64,000 bases of DNA, taken from positions 1 to 64,000 of the forward strand of contig NZ_JASBRE010000009.1 in NCBI RefSeq assembly GCF_029960815.1, in the 5' to 3' direction. The position numbers were made by a program, and so were the translations under genes. This document shows positions 1-8,916 of the stretch, piece after piece. Numbering within the stretch: the stretch's first letter is position 1; every line of letters starts with the position of its first letter. The notes beneath the pieces are model-generated. The model had not been told where the DNA came from. It saw only the letters and a list, made by a program, of their open reading frames with translations, and did not search any database. This DNA comes from Pseudomonas sp. AL03 (GTDB lineage Bacteria > Pseudomonadota > Gammaproteobacteria > Pseudomonadales > Pseudomonadaceae).

Positions 1-1511
1 TCGCGCTGGGCACGCAGGGCAATTTCCTCGGCGCCTTTCCTGTCCTCGATGCGCAGTTCGTTGTATCCACCACCGCCGGGGCTGCTCTGGCTACGGAAAA
101 TGCTGCGAGTGTGCTCGGCGGGCAAATCCAGTGGCACCGGGGTTGAGGCGTTTGGCAGACAGTTGAGGATAAAAGGTTTGTCAGGATCGCCCTCGCTGAA
201 GCCCACCAGCACTTCCATGCCGACTCGCGGGATCAACACGCCGCCATAGCTGTCATGGGCCCAGCCGGTGGCGACGCGCAGCCAGCCACTCGATTGTTCG
301 TTGTGCTGACCGTCACGGTCCCAGAGCAGTTGAACCTTTACTCGGCCGTACTCGTCGCAGTAGATCTCTTCACCGGGCGGGCCGGTGACGACCGCATGTT
401 GGTTGCCCGTCATCTTGGGTTTGGGGTGTTCAAGGGCCGGTCGGAATATCACGTCCCAAGGTGTGGCGACGAAGTGGTTACGGTAGCCCTGACTGAAACC
501 ATCCTGCGGACTACTGTCGGTGATTGACTCCTCAAGCACTTGGGGTTGCAGGCCAACATGTTCGACTTCAGTCAGAAGCCACAGGCCATTGCGGTCAGCG
601 CGTGGGTGTTCGGTCATCTCGACAAAATGGCCGCTGCGCAGGGCGCACTGATCGCTACGCCCTTCGGCTTGCTGGTAATCGGCACGGTGGCGTTCCAGCG
701 CCAGATTGGCCAGATGTTTACCGCGCTCACGATGGGTGAACTGACCTGGGAATCCATAATCCTCAAGGTGCGGCAGCAGCGGGTTTTTAGTCTCGCTGTC
801 GAGTTGCAGGCGCGGTTTCTCGAAGTCGTAATCACGACGGCTGACGTGGGTCGGGCGGGTTTCCAGTCGCAGCTTGAAACGGTCGATCACCGGCGCTCCG
901 GCGACCATGCCACTGCCTGGCCTGTACGCGGTTGACTGGGAGGGTTTCGAGAAGCTGGTTTGATCGTCGCCGAACACCAGCACATGCCCATCGGCGCTGT
1001 GCTCAAAATGAAAGTGCAGGCCTTCTTCCTCACACAACCTTTGCAGGAAATGCAGTCCGGTTTCGTACTGCACGCAATACAGCCGTGGCCGGTACTCGGC
1101 GCTGAGTTGGAAGCGCCAGGCATCGGGCTGCATCCCTTGGCCGTTCAGCACGCTGGCGATGATCTGCGGCACGCTCAGGTGCTGGAAAATACGCTGATTG
1201 TGGCAGTGGGTGAGGTAGGCGAGTTGGGGCACCAGGGTCATCTGATAGCGGGTCAGGCGTTTGCCTGAATCGCCTTGGGCGGCTCCAAAGATCTGCCCGT
1301 GAATGCCGGCGCCGTCAGGACCGAAGCGCAGAAAAGCCGAGCGATGCAGCAGAGAATCGAGGTCCAGGTCGGGGCGTTCGCTGACCAATTCGAGTTTGAC
1401 TTCGTAGGGCTGGTTAAGCGCTTCCTTGGCGCGGAATTTGAGTACCTGAAGGTCGTGGGAAAAACCGTCAATGTCGAGTTTGAAAGCGACCTGCTTGGCA
1501 TCGCTGAGCAT
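1..1511 (-). CDS. vgrG: Type VI secretion system tip protein VgrG (3' end beyond window)
   Basis: VgrG trimers form the spike at the tip of the type VI secretion tube and carry effectors into target cells. The reading frame is open from 1511 down to base 1, giving about 503 residues; the C-terminus lies outside the window. The N-terminus (LSDAKQVAFKLDIDG) and the middle match the gp27-like hub. Around residue 385 begins the gp5-like OB-fold signature (EYGRVKVQLLWDRDG, then SGWLRVATGWAHDSYGG and GVLIPRVGMEVLVGF). Two ATGs exist, at 1517 and 1511. I chose 1511 because an AGGGA lies seven bases before it. No other T6SS gene is visible here; a cargo effector or adaptor gene would be expected off the left edge. 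The family call is secure, but whether a C-terminal effector domain exists cannot be seen. Confidence 0.93.
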   Translation of the reverse strand, partial: MLSDAKQVAFKLDIDGFSHDLQVLKFRAKEALNQPYEVKLELVSERPDLDLDSLLHRSAFLRFGPDGAGIHGQIFGAAQGDSGKRLTRYQMTLVPQLAYLTHCHNQRIFQHLSVPQIIASVLNGQGMQPDAWRFQLSAEYRPRLYCVQYETGLHFLQRLCEEEGLHFHFEHSADGHVLVFGDDQTSFSKPSQSTAYRPGSGMVAGAPVIDRFKLRLETRPTHVSRRDYDFEKPRLQLDSETKNPLLPHLEDYGFPGQFTHRERGKHLANLALERHRADYQQAEGRSDQCALRSGHFVEMTEHPRADRNGLWLLTEVEHVGLQPQVLEESITDSSPQDGFSQGYRNHFVATPWDVIFRPALEHPKPKMTGNQHAVVTGPPGEEIYCDEYGRVKVQLLWDRDGQHNEQSSGWLRVATGWAHDSYGGVLIPRVGMEVLVGFSEGDPDKPFILNCLPNASTPVPLDLPAEHTRSIFRSQSSPGGGGYNELRIEDRKGAEEIALRAQR

Positions 1512-1608
1512 CCACATGTCCCTGTGTCTATTTGTAAGCACGGGACTTTGCGTGGATCTACCAATCGGCGCAGTCAGACGAATCGATATTTAGCGTAGGA
1601 CGCTTCCG

Positions 1609-2541
1609 TTAAGCCGAATGGTTGTCGAATATCGTTTTCAAATAGCCGAGCAGCGTTTCATAGAGTGCGTCGACCTCGGCGACCTGCCCCCGAGCCCGCA
1701 GACAGCCGTGAACCAACCCGTCCCCGTAATAAAGCGTCGCTGCCACACCTGCTGCGTTCAGTCGCTCGGCGTAGAGCACACCGTCATCGCGCAGCGGGTC
1801 GAATTGAGCCACGGCGATCAAGGTCGGCGGCAAACCACTGAAATCCTCGGCGAGCAACGGCATCGCATAGGCACCTGGCTGTCGGGTGCCGCGCAAGTAC
1901 AAGGCGTGATAACACTCCAGATCGCTGCTGCTGAGCAAGGGAGCATCGATGCATTCACTGCGCGATGGCAATCGCTGATCACCACCCAGCCCCGGATAAA
2001 TCAGGACCTGCGCAGCCGGCAATGGCTCGCCCGCATCGCGCAACGCCAGACACAACGCCGCCGCCAGGTTGCCACCGGCGCTGTCCCCGGCCACCAGCGT
2101 TCGCTCGGGATCGAGCAGCAATGGCCCGGCCCGTAGCGCGCGCCAGACCCCCAGACAATCCTCGAACGCCGCCGGAAACGGATGTTCCGGCGCCAACCGA
2201 TAATCGACGGCGATCACCAGCACGCCGAGCGTCGACGCCAGTTCGGCGCAGATGAAGTCGTGGGAATCCAGGTCGCCCACCACCCACCCGCCGCCGTGCA
2301 GATACACGATGCACGGACAACCGCTGGTCGGTGGTGAAACCGGCGGTTGATACGACCGCACCGGCACGCCTGCCAATTCAAAGTCGACCACATAAAGCCC
2401 GGCAGGACGCGGCGGGGTAAACGCCCGGCACATCCGGCTGTAGGCCTGACGCAAACCGGTGAGGTTGCTGTCGGTGCTGTTGAAGCTGACGGTTTTCTCG
2501 ACGAACGCCGTCATCTGTTCGGATAAAGGATAGGCCGCCAT
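1609..2541 (-). CDS. Alpha/beta hydrolase, HSL (hormone-sensitive lipase) family esterase
   Basis: This is a 310-residue cytoplasmic carboxylesterase-type hydrolase. The HSL oxyanion-hole motif HGGGW is present, followed by the nucleophile elbow GDSAGGN, an acid in FDPLRDDG and the catalytic histidine in DGLVHG, so the triad looks complete. The frame stays open upstream to 2883, but the ATG at 2541 (MAAYPLSEQ) fits the family length. That ATG shares one base with the stop codon of the upstream binding-protein gene (TGATG), which indicates translational coupling; I see no strong ribosome binding site of its own. Its partner is a quaternary-amine-type binding protein, so the substrate may be an ester or acyl derivative of such a compound. 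That is inference; the true substrate is unknown. Confidence 0.85.
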   Translation of the reverse strand: MAAYPLSEQMTAFVEKTVSFNSTDSNLTGLRQAYSRMCRAFTPPRPAGLYVVDFELAGVPVRSYQPPVSPPTSGCPCIVYLHGGGWVVGDLDSHDFICAELASTLGVLVIAVDYRLAPEHPFPAAFEDCLGVWRALRAGPLLLDPERTLVAGDSAGGNLAAALCLALRDAGEPLPAAQVLIYPGLGGDQRLPSRSECIDAPLLSSSDLECYHALYLRGTRQPGAYAMPLLAEDFSGLPPTLIAVAQFDPLRDDGVLYAERLNAAGVAATLYYGDGLVHGCLRARGQVAEVDALYETLLGYLKTIFDNHSA

Positions 2542-3488
2542 CAAGGTTTCAAACTGGCCTGAACGGTTGCCACGCCTTCCTTGCCATCGAAACTGCTGAC
2601 ACCCGCCAGCCAGCGCTGCAAATCTTCCGGATGGTCGCGCAGCCATTGTTTGGCAACTTCCTGAGGTGTCTTGCGCTCCATGATCGGCACCATCAACTGG
2701 CTTTCCTGGGCGGCGGTGAAGGTCAGGTTTTCCAGCAGGCGGTTTACGTTCGGACAGCGCTGGGCGTAGTCCGGGGCGGTCACCGTGGAAACGGTTGCGG
2801 CGCCCTCGTTCGGGCCGTAAACGTCTTCGCTGCCGGTCAGGTAGGCGATCTTCATGTTGATGTTCATCGGGTGCGGAGTCCAACCGACGAACACCACGAA
2901 TTCCTTGCGATTCACCGCCCGTTGTACGGCGGCAAGCATGCCGGCCTCACCGGACTCGATCAGCTTGAAGTCCTTCAGGCCAAAGCGATTGGTCTCGATC
3001 ATGGTTTTGATGGTGGTGTTGGCGCCACTGCCCGGCTCGATGCCGTAGATCTTGCCGCCGAGCTGATCCTTGAATTTGGCGATGTCGGCGAAGGTTTTCA
3101 GGCCCGCTTCGGCGACGTACTCAGGTACGGCGAGCGTTGCCTGAGCGTCGGCCAGGCTCGGCTTGTCCATGATTTTCACCTGATTGGCGGCCACGAACGG
3201 TGCGATGTTTTTGTCCATCGCCGGTTTCCAGTAACCAAGGTAGATGTCCAGACGCTTGTCGCGGATGCCGGCGAAGATGATTTGCTGCACGGCGCTGGTT
3301 TGCTTGCTTTCGTAGCCGAGGCCGTTGAGCAGCACATCGGCCATGCCGCTGGTGGCAATCACGTCGGTCCAGTTGACCACGCCCATGCGCACGGCCTTGC
3401 AGGAAACGTCGTCAGCGGCCAGGACACTGGTGCTCAGAAGAGCGGTGCCGCAGAGGATTGAGAGACAGCGGGTGAACAGTCTTTTCAT
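2541..3488 (-). CDS. Periplasmic substrate-binding protein of choline/betaine/carnitine type (OpuAC/ChoX-like), orphan
   Basis: This 315-residue periplasmic binding protein has a signal peptide of about 24 residues (MKRLFTRCLSILCGTALLSTSVLA) ending before ADD. The mature chain has the OpuAC-like type II fold, with segments such as MGVVNWTDVIATSGMADVLL, YLGYWKPAMDKNI, GIEPGSGANTTI and VVFVGWTPHPMNINMKI. The conserved tryptophans suit an aromatic cage for a quaternary ammonium group. No permease or ATPase gene adjoins it; orphan binding proteins of this kind are known in Pseudomonas to feed a shared CbcWV-type core transporter. The stop overlaps the start of the downstream esterase. Exact ligand (choline, carnitine, betaine or an acyl derivative) is uncertain. 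It differs from HutX at 12355, a more distant member of the same superfamily. Confidence 0.85.
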   Translation of the reverse strand: MKRLFTRCLSILCGTALLSTSVLAADDVSCKAVRMGVVNWTDVIATSGMADVLLNGLGYESKQTSAVQQIIFAGIRDKRLDIYLGYWKPAMDKNIAPFVAANQVKIMDKPSLADAQATLAVPEYVAEAGLKTFADIAKFKDQLGGKIYGIEPGSGANTTIKTMIETNRFGLKDFKLIESGEAGMLAAVQRAVNRKEFVVFVGWTPHPMNINMKIAYLTGSEDVYGPNEGAATVSTVTAPDYAQRCPNVNRLLENLTFTAAQESQLMVPIMERKTPQEVAKQWLRDHPEDLQRWLAGVSSFDGKEGVATVQASLKP

Positions 3489-3625
3489 TGGGGAGGTTCT
3501 CGTGCGGCAGCGGATTATTATGGGCCCGGTGTCTAGTGCACCGTGCCCAGAACATTACGCAGCGTCGAGAGGTTAAAAGCGAACTGTAGCGACCGTGTTT
3601 TGCACGGTGGCGACTGTCCTGATCG

Positions 3626-3654
3626 ATCGTTCCCACGCTCCGCGTGGGAACGAT
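3626..3654. repeat. REP element (single hairpin) just after hutG
   Basis: A near-perfect 29-base palindrome with arms ATCGTTCCCACG and CGTGGGAACGAT. It starts four bases after the hutG stop codon. The same arm sequence recurs throughout the window. It probably acts as an mRNA 3'-end stabiliser or weak terminator for the long hut transcript. Confidence 0.85.
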
Positions 3655-3657
3655 CAG

Positions 3658-4458
3658 TTACCGGTAGTGTTTCTCGCCCCAAGCCAACAGTCCTTGCAGC
3701 AATTCCTTGAGCACCACCTGGGTCGGTGCCGCCAGATCCGGGCGATAACGGAACGGCTCGAACTCTTCCATATAGGTGCACTGCCCCAACTCCAGTTGCA
3801 CCGCATGGATGTTCTCGGCCGGATTGCCGTAATGCCGGGTAATGTGGCCGCCCTTGAAGCGACCGTTCAGCACATGGCTGTAATCGCCGTGGCGTGCGCA
3901 GATGGCTTCTAGCTGACCGGCCAACTGTGGATCGCAACTGGCGCCGTTGAAGGTGCCAAGATTGAAGTCCGGCAGTTTGCCGTCGAACAGGTGCGGGATC
4001 ACCGAGCGGATCGAGTGCGCATCGAACAGCAGTGCGTAGCCAAACTCGGCTTTCAGTCGCGCCAGCTCGTTTTGCAAGGTGCTGTGATACGGCGTCCAGA
4101 CCTGCTCCAGGTAAGTCGCTCGTTCCGCCGCTGACGGCTCCATGCCCTCACGGAACAACGGAATGCCGTCGAACAGCGTCGCCGGGTACAGGCCGGTGGT
4201 GGCGCCGACATACAAAGGCTTGTCGTCAGACGGTCGGTTCAGGTCGATGACAAACCGCGAGTACTCGGCAGCCAACGTGCTGGCGCCCAGGTCGGCAGCA
4301 AATTCGTACAACTGCGGGATATGCCAGTCAGTGTCCGGCAGGCTTTTCGCGTCGGGGATCAACCCCGCTTCAACCGCCGGGGTCAGTTGCAGGCCCGCGT
4401 GGGGCATGCTGATCAGCAACGGCACGCGGCCTTGTTTGAAGTTCAGAACCTTATCCAC
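3658..4458 (-). CDS. hutG: N-formylglutamate deformylase HutG
   Basis: HutG hydrolyses N-formyl-L-glutamate to glutamate and formate, the last step of the five-step (HutF-dependent) histidine pathway used by Pseudomonas. The product has 266 residues, normal for the family. Signature segments are LISMPHAG near the N-terminus, LLFDAHSIRS, GGHITRHYGNP and VQLELGQ, which supply metal ligands and substrate contacts. The frame extends upstream to 4647, but that stretch is a shadow of hutI. The GTG at 4458 has a perfect AGGAG seven bases ahead. It is the last gene of the hut unit, ten bases after hutI, and is followed at once by a REP hairpin. Confidence 0.96.
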   Translation of the reverse strand: MDKVLNFKQGRVPLLISMPHAGLQLTPAVEAGLIPDAKSLPDTDWHIPQLYEFAADLGASTLAAEYSRFVIDLNRPSDDKPLYVGATTGLYPATLFDGIPLFREGMEPSAAERATYLEQVWTPYHSTLQNELARLKAEFGYALLFDAHSIRSVIPHLFDGKLPDFNLGTFNGASCDPQLAGQLEAICARHGDYSHVLNGRFKGGHITRHYGNPAENIHAVQLELGQCTYMEEFEPFRYRPDLAAPTQVVLKELLQGLLAWGEKHYR

Positions 4459-4468
4459 AACTGCTCTC

Positions 4469-5674
4469 CTAAACGCTTGTTTCGACGCCGTGACGCACGA
4501 CGCGTTTTTCCAGGTCACCGCCCAGCCAGTACGACAGGTCGGCCGGACGATCGATTTGCCAGGCGACGAAATCCGCGACCTTGCCGACTTCCAGCGAGCC
4601 GTGAGTCTCGGCCATGCCCAACGCGGTGGCAGCATGAATCGTTGCACCGGCCAGCGCTTCTTCCGGGGTCATGCGCAAACAGGTGCACGCCATGTTCAGC
4701 ATCAAGCGCAACGACAACGCTGGTGAGGTGCCAGGATTGAGGTCGCTGGCGATGGCGATTTTCACCCCGTGTTTGCGCAAGGCGTCCATCGGCGGCAACT
4801 GGGTCTCGCGCAGAAAGTAGAAGGCGCCGGGCAGCAACACCGCGACGGTGCCGGACTTGGCCATGGCGATGGCGTCGTCTTCGGTCATGAATTCCAGGTG
4901 ATCGGCCGACAGTGCGTGGTAACGCGCCGCCAGACTCGAACCGTGCAACGACGACAACTGCTCGGCGTGCAGCTTCACCGGCAAGCCGAGTTGTTGTGCA
5001 GTGACGAATACGCGCTCGACCTGCGCCGGCGAGAACGCCAGGTATTCGCAGAACGCATCCACCGCATCCACCAGACCTTCGGCGGCCAGGGCGGGAAGCA
5101 TCTCGGCGCAGATGTGGTCGATGTAGTCGTCGGCGCGATCCGCGTATTCCGGCGGCAAGGCGTGGGCGGCAAGGCACGTGCTGCGCACGCTGACCGGCAG
5201 TTCGGCGCCGAGACGGCGAATCACCCGCAGGATCTTGCGTTCGTTGGCCAGGTCCAGGCCGTAGCCGGATTTCATCTCGACCGTGGTCACGCCGTCGCGC
5301 ATCAGGCTTTTCAGGCGTTTGGCGGCGCTGGCGAACAGTTCGTCTTCAGTGGCCGCGCGGGTGGCGCGTACGGTGCTGGCAATGCCACCACCGGCCGCTG
5401 CGATTTCGGCATAGCTGACGCCTTGCAGGCGCTGTTCGAATTCATCGCTGCGGTTACCGCCGAACACCGTGTGGGTGTGGCAGTCGATCAGGCCCGGTGT
5501 AACCCAAGCCCCTTTTAAATCATTGACGGCCGGGTATTCGCCCGCCGGCAGTTCAGCGCGTGGGCCGATCCACTCAATGTGCGCACCGGACGTCACGATG
5601 GCCGCATCCTCGATGATCGAGTAGACGCCTTGCGCCATGGTTGCGACGTGGCAGTGTTGCCAGAGAGTTTTCAT
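4469..5674 (-). CDS. hutI: Imidazolonepropionase HutI
   Basis: HutI opens the ring of 4-imidazolone-5-propionate to give N-formimidoyl-L-glutamate. The 401-residue amidohydrolase has the expected metal-binding motifs in order: [12 protein letters not shown] near residue 72, the KLHAEQ segment, SADHLEF and the C-terminal ASDLNPGT. It lies 17 bases after the APC permease gene and ten bases before hutG on the same strand, so the three are co-transcribed. An overlapping frame on the same strand is a shadow. Confidence 0.97.
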   Translation of the reverse strand: MKTLWQHCHVATMAQGVYSIIEDAAIVTSGAHIEWIGPRAELPAGEYPAVNDLKGAWVTPGLIDCHTHTVFGGNRSDEFEQRLQGVSYAEIAAAGGGIASTVRATRAATEDELFASAAKRLKSLMRDGVTTVEMKSGYGLDLANERKILRVIRRLGAELPVSVRSTCLAAHALPPEYADRADDYIDHICAEMLPALAAEGLVDAVDAFCEYLAFSPAQVERVFVTAQQLGLPVKLHAEQLSSLHGSSLAARYHALSADHLEFMTEDDAIAMAKSGTVAVLLPGAFYFLRETQLPPMDALRKHGVKIAIASDLNPGTSPALSLRLMLNMACTCLRMTPEEALAGATIHAATALGMAETHGSLEVGKVADFVAWQIDRPADLSYWLGGDLEKRVVRHGVETSV

Positions 5675-5691
5675 CCTTGGCCTCCGTTAGG

Positions 5692-7101
5692 TTATCGATG
5701 AGAAAAAGAAGGTTCCTGCTCCACCGGCACTGCCTTCCCTGCCGCCGGTTTCACCCACGTCAGGTAGGCCAGCACCAGCAACACAATCCAGACCACGCCG
5801 ACGATCAGAGCTGCCTGGGTGTCCGGGAAATAGCCCAGCACGCCGAAGATGAACAGCATGAAGGCAATCGCCGCCATCGGCGCATAGGGCCAGAACGGCA
5901 CCGGGAATTTCAACTGTGCGACCTGTTCGCTACTCATGGAACGACGCATGGCCACTTGGGTGAACAGAATCATCAACCAGACCCACACCGTGGCAAAGGT
6001 CGCGACGGAGGCGATTAACAGAAAGACGTTTTCCGGAATCAGGTAGTTCAACAACACGCCCAGCAGCAGCGCACCGCTCATCACCACCACCGTCAGCCAC
6101 GGCACGCCATTGCGCGACAACCGGGCAAAGCCTTTAGGTGCATGCCCTTGCTGAGCCAGGCCATACATCATGCGACCCGCGCCGAAGATGTCACTGTTGA
6201 TGGCCGACACCGCCGCCGAAATCACCACGATATTAAGAATAGTTGCCGCCGAACTGATCCCCAGATTGTCGAAAATCTGCACAAACGGGCTGCCCTGGCT
6301 GCCGATCTGCTGCCATGGAAAGATCGACATCAGCACGAACATGGTCAGCACGTAGAACAGCAAAATACGCAGCGGTACGGCATTGATCGCCCGGGGCAGC
6401 ACGTGCTGCGGGTCTTTGGCTTCACCGGCCGTCACGCCGATGATTTCAATGCCGCCGAACGCAAACATCACCACCGCGAACGAAGCAATCAGGCCGCCCA
6501 CGCCATTGGGCATGAAGCCGCCATGGCTCCAGAGATTGCTGATGTCGGTCGCCTGGGCGCCGGGCGCAGTGCTGATGCCGAACAGCATGATGCCGAAGCC
6601 ACCCAGGATCATCGCGACGATGGCCGCGACCTTGAGCAGCGACAGCCAGAACTCCATTTCACCGAAGACTTTGACGTTGCACAGGTTCAAGCCGCCGACC
6701 ACCGAAACGATGCCTAGCACCCAGATCCAACGGGCGACTTCCGGAAACCAGAATCCCATATAAATGCCGAACGCGGTGACGTCGGCCATACCGACGATGA
6801 CCATTTCAAACGCGTAGGTCCAACCGAGGATGAAGCCCGCCATCGGCCCAAGATAGGTGCTGGCGTACTGGCCGAACGAGCCGGCCACCGGGTTGTGCAC
6901 CGCCATCTCACCGAGGGCGCGCATGACCACGAACACCGCCGCGCCACCGATCAGGTAAGCCAGCAGTACCGCGGGGCCGGCCATTTGAATGGCCGAGGCA
7001 GAACCGTAAAACAGCCCGGTGCCGATCGCCGACCCCAGTGCCATGAAGCGAATATGTCGGGCAGAGAGCCCGCGTTTGAGTCCTTTTGATTGCTGTTGCA
7101 T
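5692..7101 (-). CDS. hutT: Amino-acid permease, APC family, probable histidine transporter (HutT)
   Basis: A 469-residue inner-membrane transporter with about 12 predicted membrane segments. It starts with the typical AAT-type APC signature ([17 protein letters not shown]), and the GEMAVHNP and [15 protein letters not shown] segments follow. Relatives carry proline, histidine or other amino acids. Its place inside the hut unit between hutH2 and hutI makes histidine the likely substrate, matching the hutT_h gene of P. fluorescens SBW25. The start at 7101 has an AAGGA seven bases before it, itself preceded by an A-rich Hfq/Crc-type motif. A REPIN separates it from hutH2. Specificity is inferred from context. 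Confidence 0.88.
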   Translation of the reverse strand: MQQQSKGLKRGLSARHIRFMALGSAIGTGLFYGSASAIQMAGPAVLLAYLIGGAAVFVVMRALGEMAVHNPVAGSFGQYASTYLGPMAGFILGWTYAFEMVIVGMADVTAFGIYMGFWFPEVARWIWVLGIVSVVGGLNLCNVKVFGEMEFWLSLLKVAAIVAMILGGFGIMLFGISTAPGAQATDISNLWSHGGFMPNGVGGLIASFAVVMFAFGGIEIIGVTAGEAKDPQHVLPRAINAVPLRILLFYVLTMFVLMSIFPWQQIGSQGSPFVQIFDNLGISSAATILNIVVISAAVSAINSDIFGAGRMMYGLAQQGHAPKGFARLSRNGVPWLTVVVMSGALLLGVLLNYLIPENVFLLIASVATFATVWVWLMILFTQVAMRRSMSSEQVAQLKFPVPFWPYAPMAAIAFMLFIFGVLGYFPDTQAALIVGVVWIVLLVLAYLTWVKPAAGKAVPVEQEPSFSHR

Positions 7102-7117
7102 TGCTCGTCCTTAATTA

Positions 7118-7125
7118 TTTTTATT
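7118..7125 (-). promoter_or_regulatory. Candidate Hfq/Crc (CA) motif in the permease leader
   Basis: The minus strand reads AATAAAAA, matching AAnAAnAA, five bases upstream of the AAGGA ribosome binding site of the APC permease gene. Motifs of this type recruit Hfq-Crc to block translation during catabolite repression in Pseudomonas. The match is short, so position is the main support. Confidence 0.45.
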
Positions 7126-7131
7126 GGCGAC

Positions 7132-7237
7132 ATGATCGTTCCCACGCTCCGCGTGGGAATGCCTCTGGGGACGCTCCGCGTCCAGTGACGCGGAGCGTCA
7201 CGGGCTGCATTCCCACGCAGAGCGTGGGAACGATCAT
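7132..7237. repeat. REPIN (two inverted REPs) between hutH2 and hutT
   Basis: Two REP arms in opposite orientation, ATGATCGTTCCCACG at the left end and CGTGGGAACGATCAT at the right. Between them lies a second nested inverted pair (ACGCTCCGCGTC and GACGCGGAGCGT). The whole element could fold into one long hairpin in the transcript. It is the same type as at 10466 and 42571. Confidence 0.88.
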
Positions 7238-7251
7238 CAGAGAAGGAGCCG

Positions 7252-8784
7252 TTACAGGCTAGGCAGCAACTTCGCCGGTACCAGCGCGTTCAGGCAGCGG
7301 GTCGCCAACAACTCGCTCGCTGCGTTGATGTCCGGTGCAAAGAAACGATCCTTCTCATAGAACGGCACTTGCGCACGCAGAATCGCCCGGGCTTCTTCCA
7401 GTTTCGAAGAAGTTTTCAACCCTTCACGCAGATCCAGACCCTGGACCGCCGCCAACCATTCCACCGCGAGAACACCGCGAGTGTTTTCGGCCATTTCCCA
7501 CAGCCGCTTACCGGCAGCCGGGGCCATGGACACGTGGTCTTCCTGGTTCGCCGACGTCGGCAGGCTGTCCACCGAATGCGGATGGGACAGTGCCTTGTTC
7601 TCGCTGGCCAGTGCCGCCGCGGTCACTTGGGCGATCATGAAGCCGGAGTTCACGCCGCCATTGGCCACCAGGAACGGCGGCAGTTGCGACATGTGCTTGT
7701 CCATCATCAGCGAGATACGACGCTCGCTCAGGGAGCCGATTTCAGCGATGGCCAGGGCCATGTTGTCAGCGGCCATGGCCACCGGTTCGGCGTGAAAGTT
7801 ACCGCCGGAGATCACGTCGCCTTCAGCGGCGAAGACCAGCGGGTTGTCCGAAACGGCGTTGGCTTCAATGGCGAGCACTTCAGCGGCTTGACGGAACTGG
7901 GTCAGGCAGGCGCCCATGACTTGCGGCTGGCAGCGCAGGGAGTACGGGTCCTGAACCTTTTCGCAGTTCTGGTGCGAGTCGGACACTTCGCTGCGCTCAC
8001 CCAGCAAATCGCGGTAAGCGGCAGCGGCGTCGATTTGGCCTTTCTGACCGCGAGCGGCATGGATCCGTGCGTCGAACGGCGAGCGCGAGCCCAACACGGC
8101 TTCGACGGTCAGGGCGCCAAGCGCCACAGCGCCAGCGAACAGGTCTTCACCTTCGAACAGACCACGCAGCGCGTAAGCGGTGGAAACCTGGGTGCCGTTG
8201 AGCAGCGCCAGACCTTCTTTCGCCGCCAGGGTCAGCGGGGTCAGACCGGCGACTTTCAGCGCTTCAGTCGCTTCCATCCATTCGCCTTTGTAGCGAGCTT
8301 TGCCTTCACCCAGCAACACCAACGACATGTGGGCCAAAGGCGCCAGGTCGCCGGATGCACCGACCGAACCTTTCAATGGAATATGCGGGTAAACCTCGGC
8401 ATTGATCAGGGCGATCAGGGCGTCGATGACCTTACGACGAATGCCGGAGAAACCACGGCTCAGGCTGTTGACCTTGAGCACCATGACCAGTCGAACCAGC
8501 GCGTCGCTGATCGGCTCACCGACACCGGCGGCGTGGGACAGCACCAGCGAGCGCTGCAGGTTCTCCAGGTCTTCGCTGGCGATACGGGTCGAAGCCAGCA
8601 GGCCGAAACCGGTGTTGATGCCATAAGCGGTGCGGTTCTCGGCGAGGATCTGTTCCACGCAGGCAACGCTGGCTTCGATCTGGGCTGAGGCGCTGTTGTC
8701 GAGGGTGATTTTGACCGGCTGCTGATAGATATCACGCAGTTGGGCAAGGCTCAGTTGGCCGGGAATCAAATTAAGCACAGTCAC
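7252..8784 (-). CDS. hutH2: Histidine ammonia-lyase HutH2 (catalytic copy)
   Basis: HutH2 deaminates L-histidine to trans-urocanate and ammonia, the first pathway step. The 510-residue protein carries the cofactor-forming triad Ala143-Ser144-Gly145 within [15 protein letters not shown], which cyclises to the MIO electrophile. Other active-site elements known from the P. putida enzyme are present: [41 protein letters not shown] and QEDHVSM. Translation begins at a GTG with AGGAG seven bases before it. An AAGAAGAA motif lies just upstream of that site. A 132-base spacer separates it from the paralogue hutH1, which has lost the triad, so this is the copy that should provide the lyase activity. 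Confidence 0.97.
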   Translation of the reverse strand: MTVLNLIPGQLSLAQLRDIYQQPVKITLDNSASAQIEASVACVEQILAENRTAYGINTGFGLLASTRIASEDLENLQRSLVLSHAAGVGEPISDALVRLVMVLKVNSLSRGFSGIRRKVIDALIALINAEVYPHIPLKGSVGASGDLAPLAHMSLVLLGEGKARYKGEWMEATEALKVAGLTPLTLAAKEGLALLNGTQVSTAYALRGLFEGEDLFAGAVALGALTVEAVLGSRSPFDARIHAARGQKGQIDAAAAYRDLLGERSEVSDSHQNCEKVQDPYSLRCQPQVMGACLTQFRQAAEVLAIEANAVSDNPLVFAAEGDVISGGNFHAEPVAMAADNMALAIAEIGSLSERRISLMMDKHMSQLPPFLVANGGVNSGFMIAQVTAAALASENKALSHPHSVDSLPTSANQEDHVSMAPAAGKRLWEMAENTRGVLAVEWLAAVQGLDLREGLKTSSKLEEARAILRAQVPFYEKDRFFAPDINAASELLATRCLNALVPAKLLPSL

Positions 8785-8806
8785 TTTTATTCTCCTTTTG
8801 AGAGTT

Positions 8807-8814
8807 TTCTTCTT
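8807..8814 (-). promoter_or_regulatory. Candidate Hfq/Crc (CA) motif in the hutH2 leader
   Basis: The minus strand reads AAGAAGAA, an exact AAnAAnAA, inside a longer A-rich run. It lies ten bases upstream of the AGGAG of hutH2 and 22 bases from the GTG. This is the position expected for Hfq/Crc translational repression of the first catabolic enzyme. Confidence 0.5.
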
Positions 8815-8916
8815 TTGTTAAGAAGAGTACTAACCAGACGCTCCGGAGATGTCCGTTGTCCGTCGCTTCCCGTCTTTTGGCGGGCTGCGCCTTGGCACGC
8901 TGGTGTTTTGTGGAAA

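Noticed and set aside
2542..2883. Longer N-terminus of the HSL esterase
   Set aside because: The extension lies inside the binding-protein gene, is arginine- and proline-rich like a shadow frame, and exceeds the family length.
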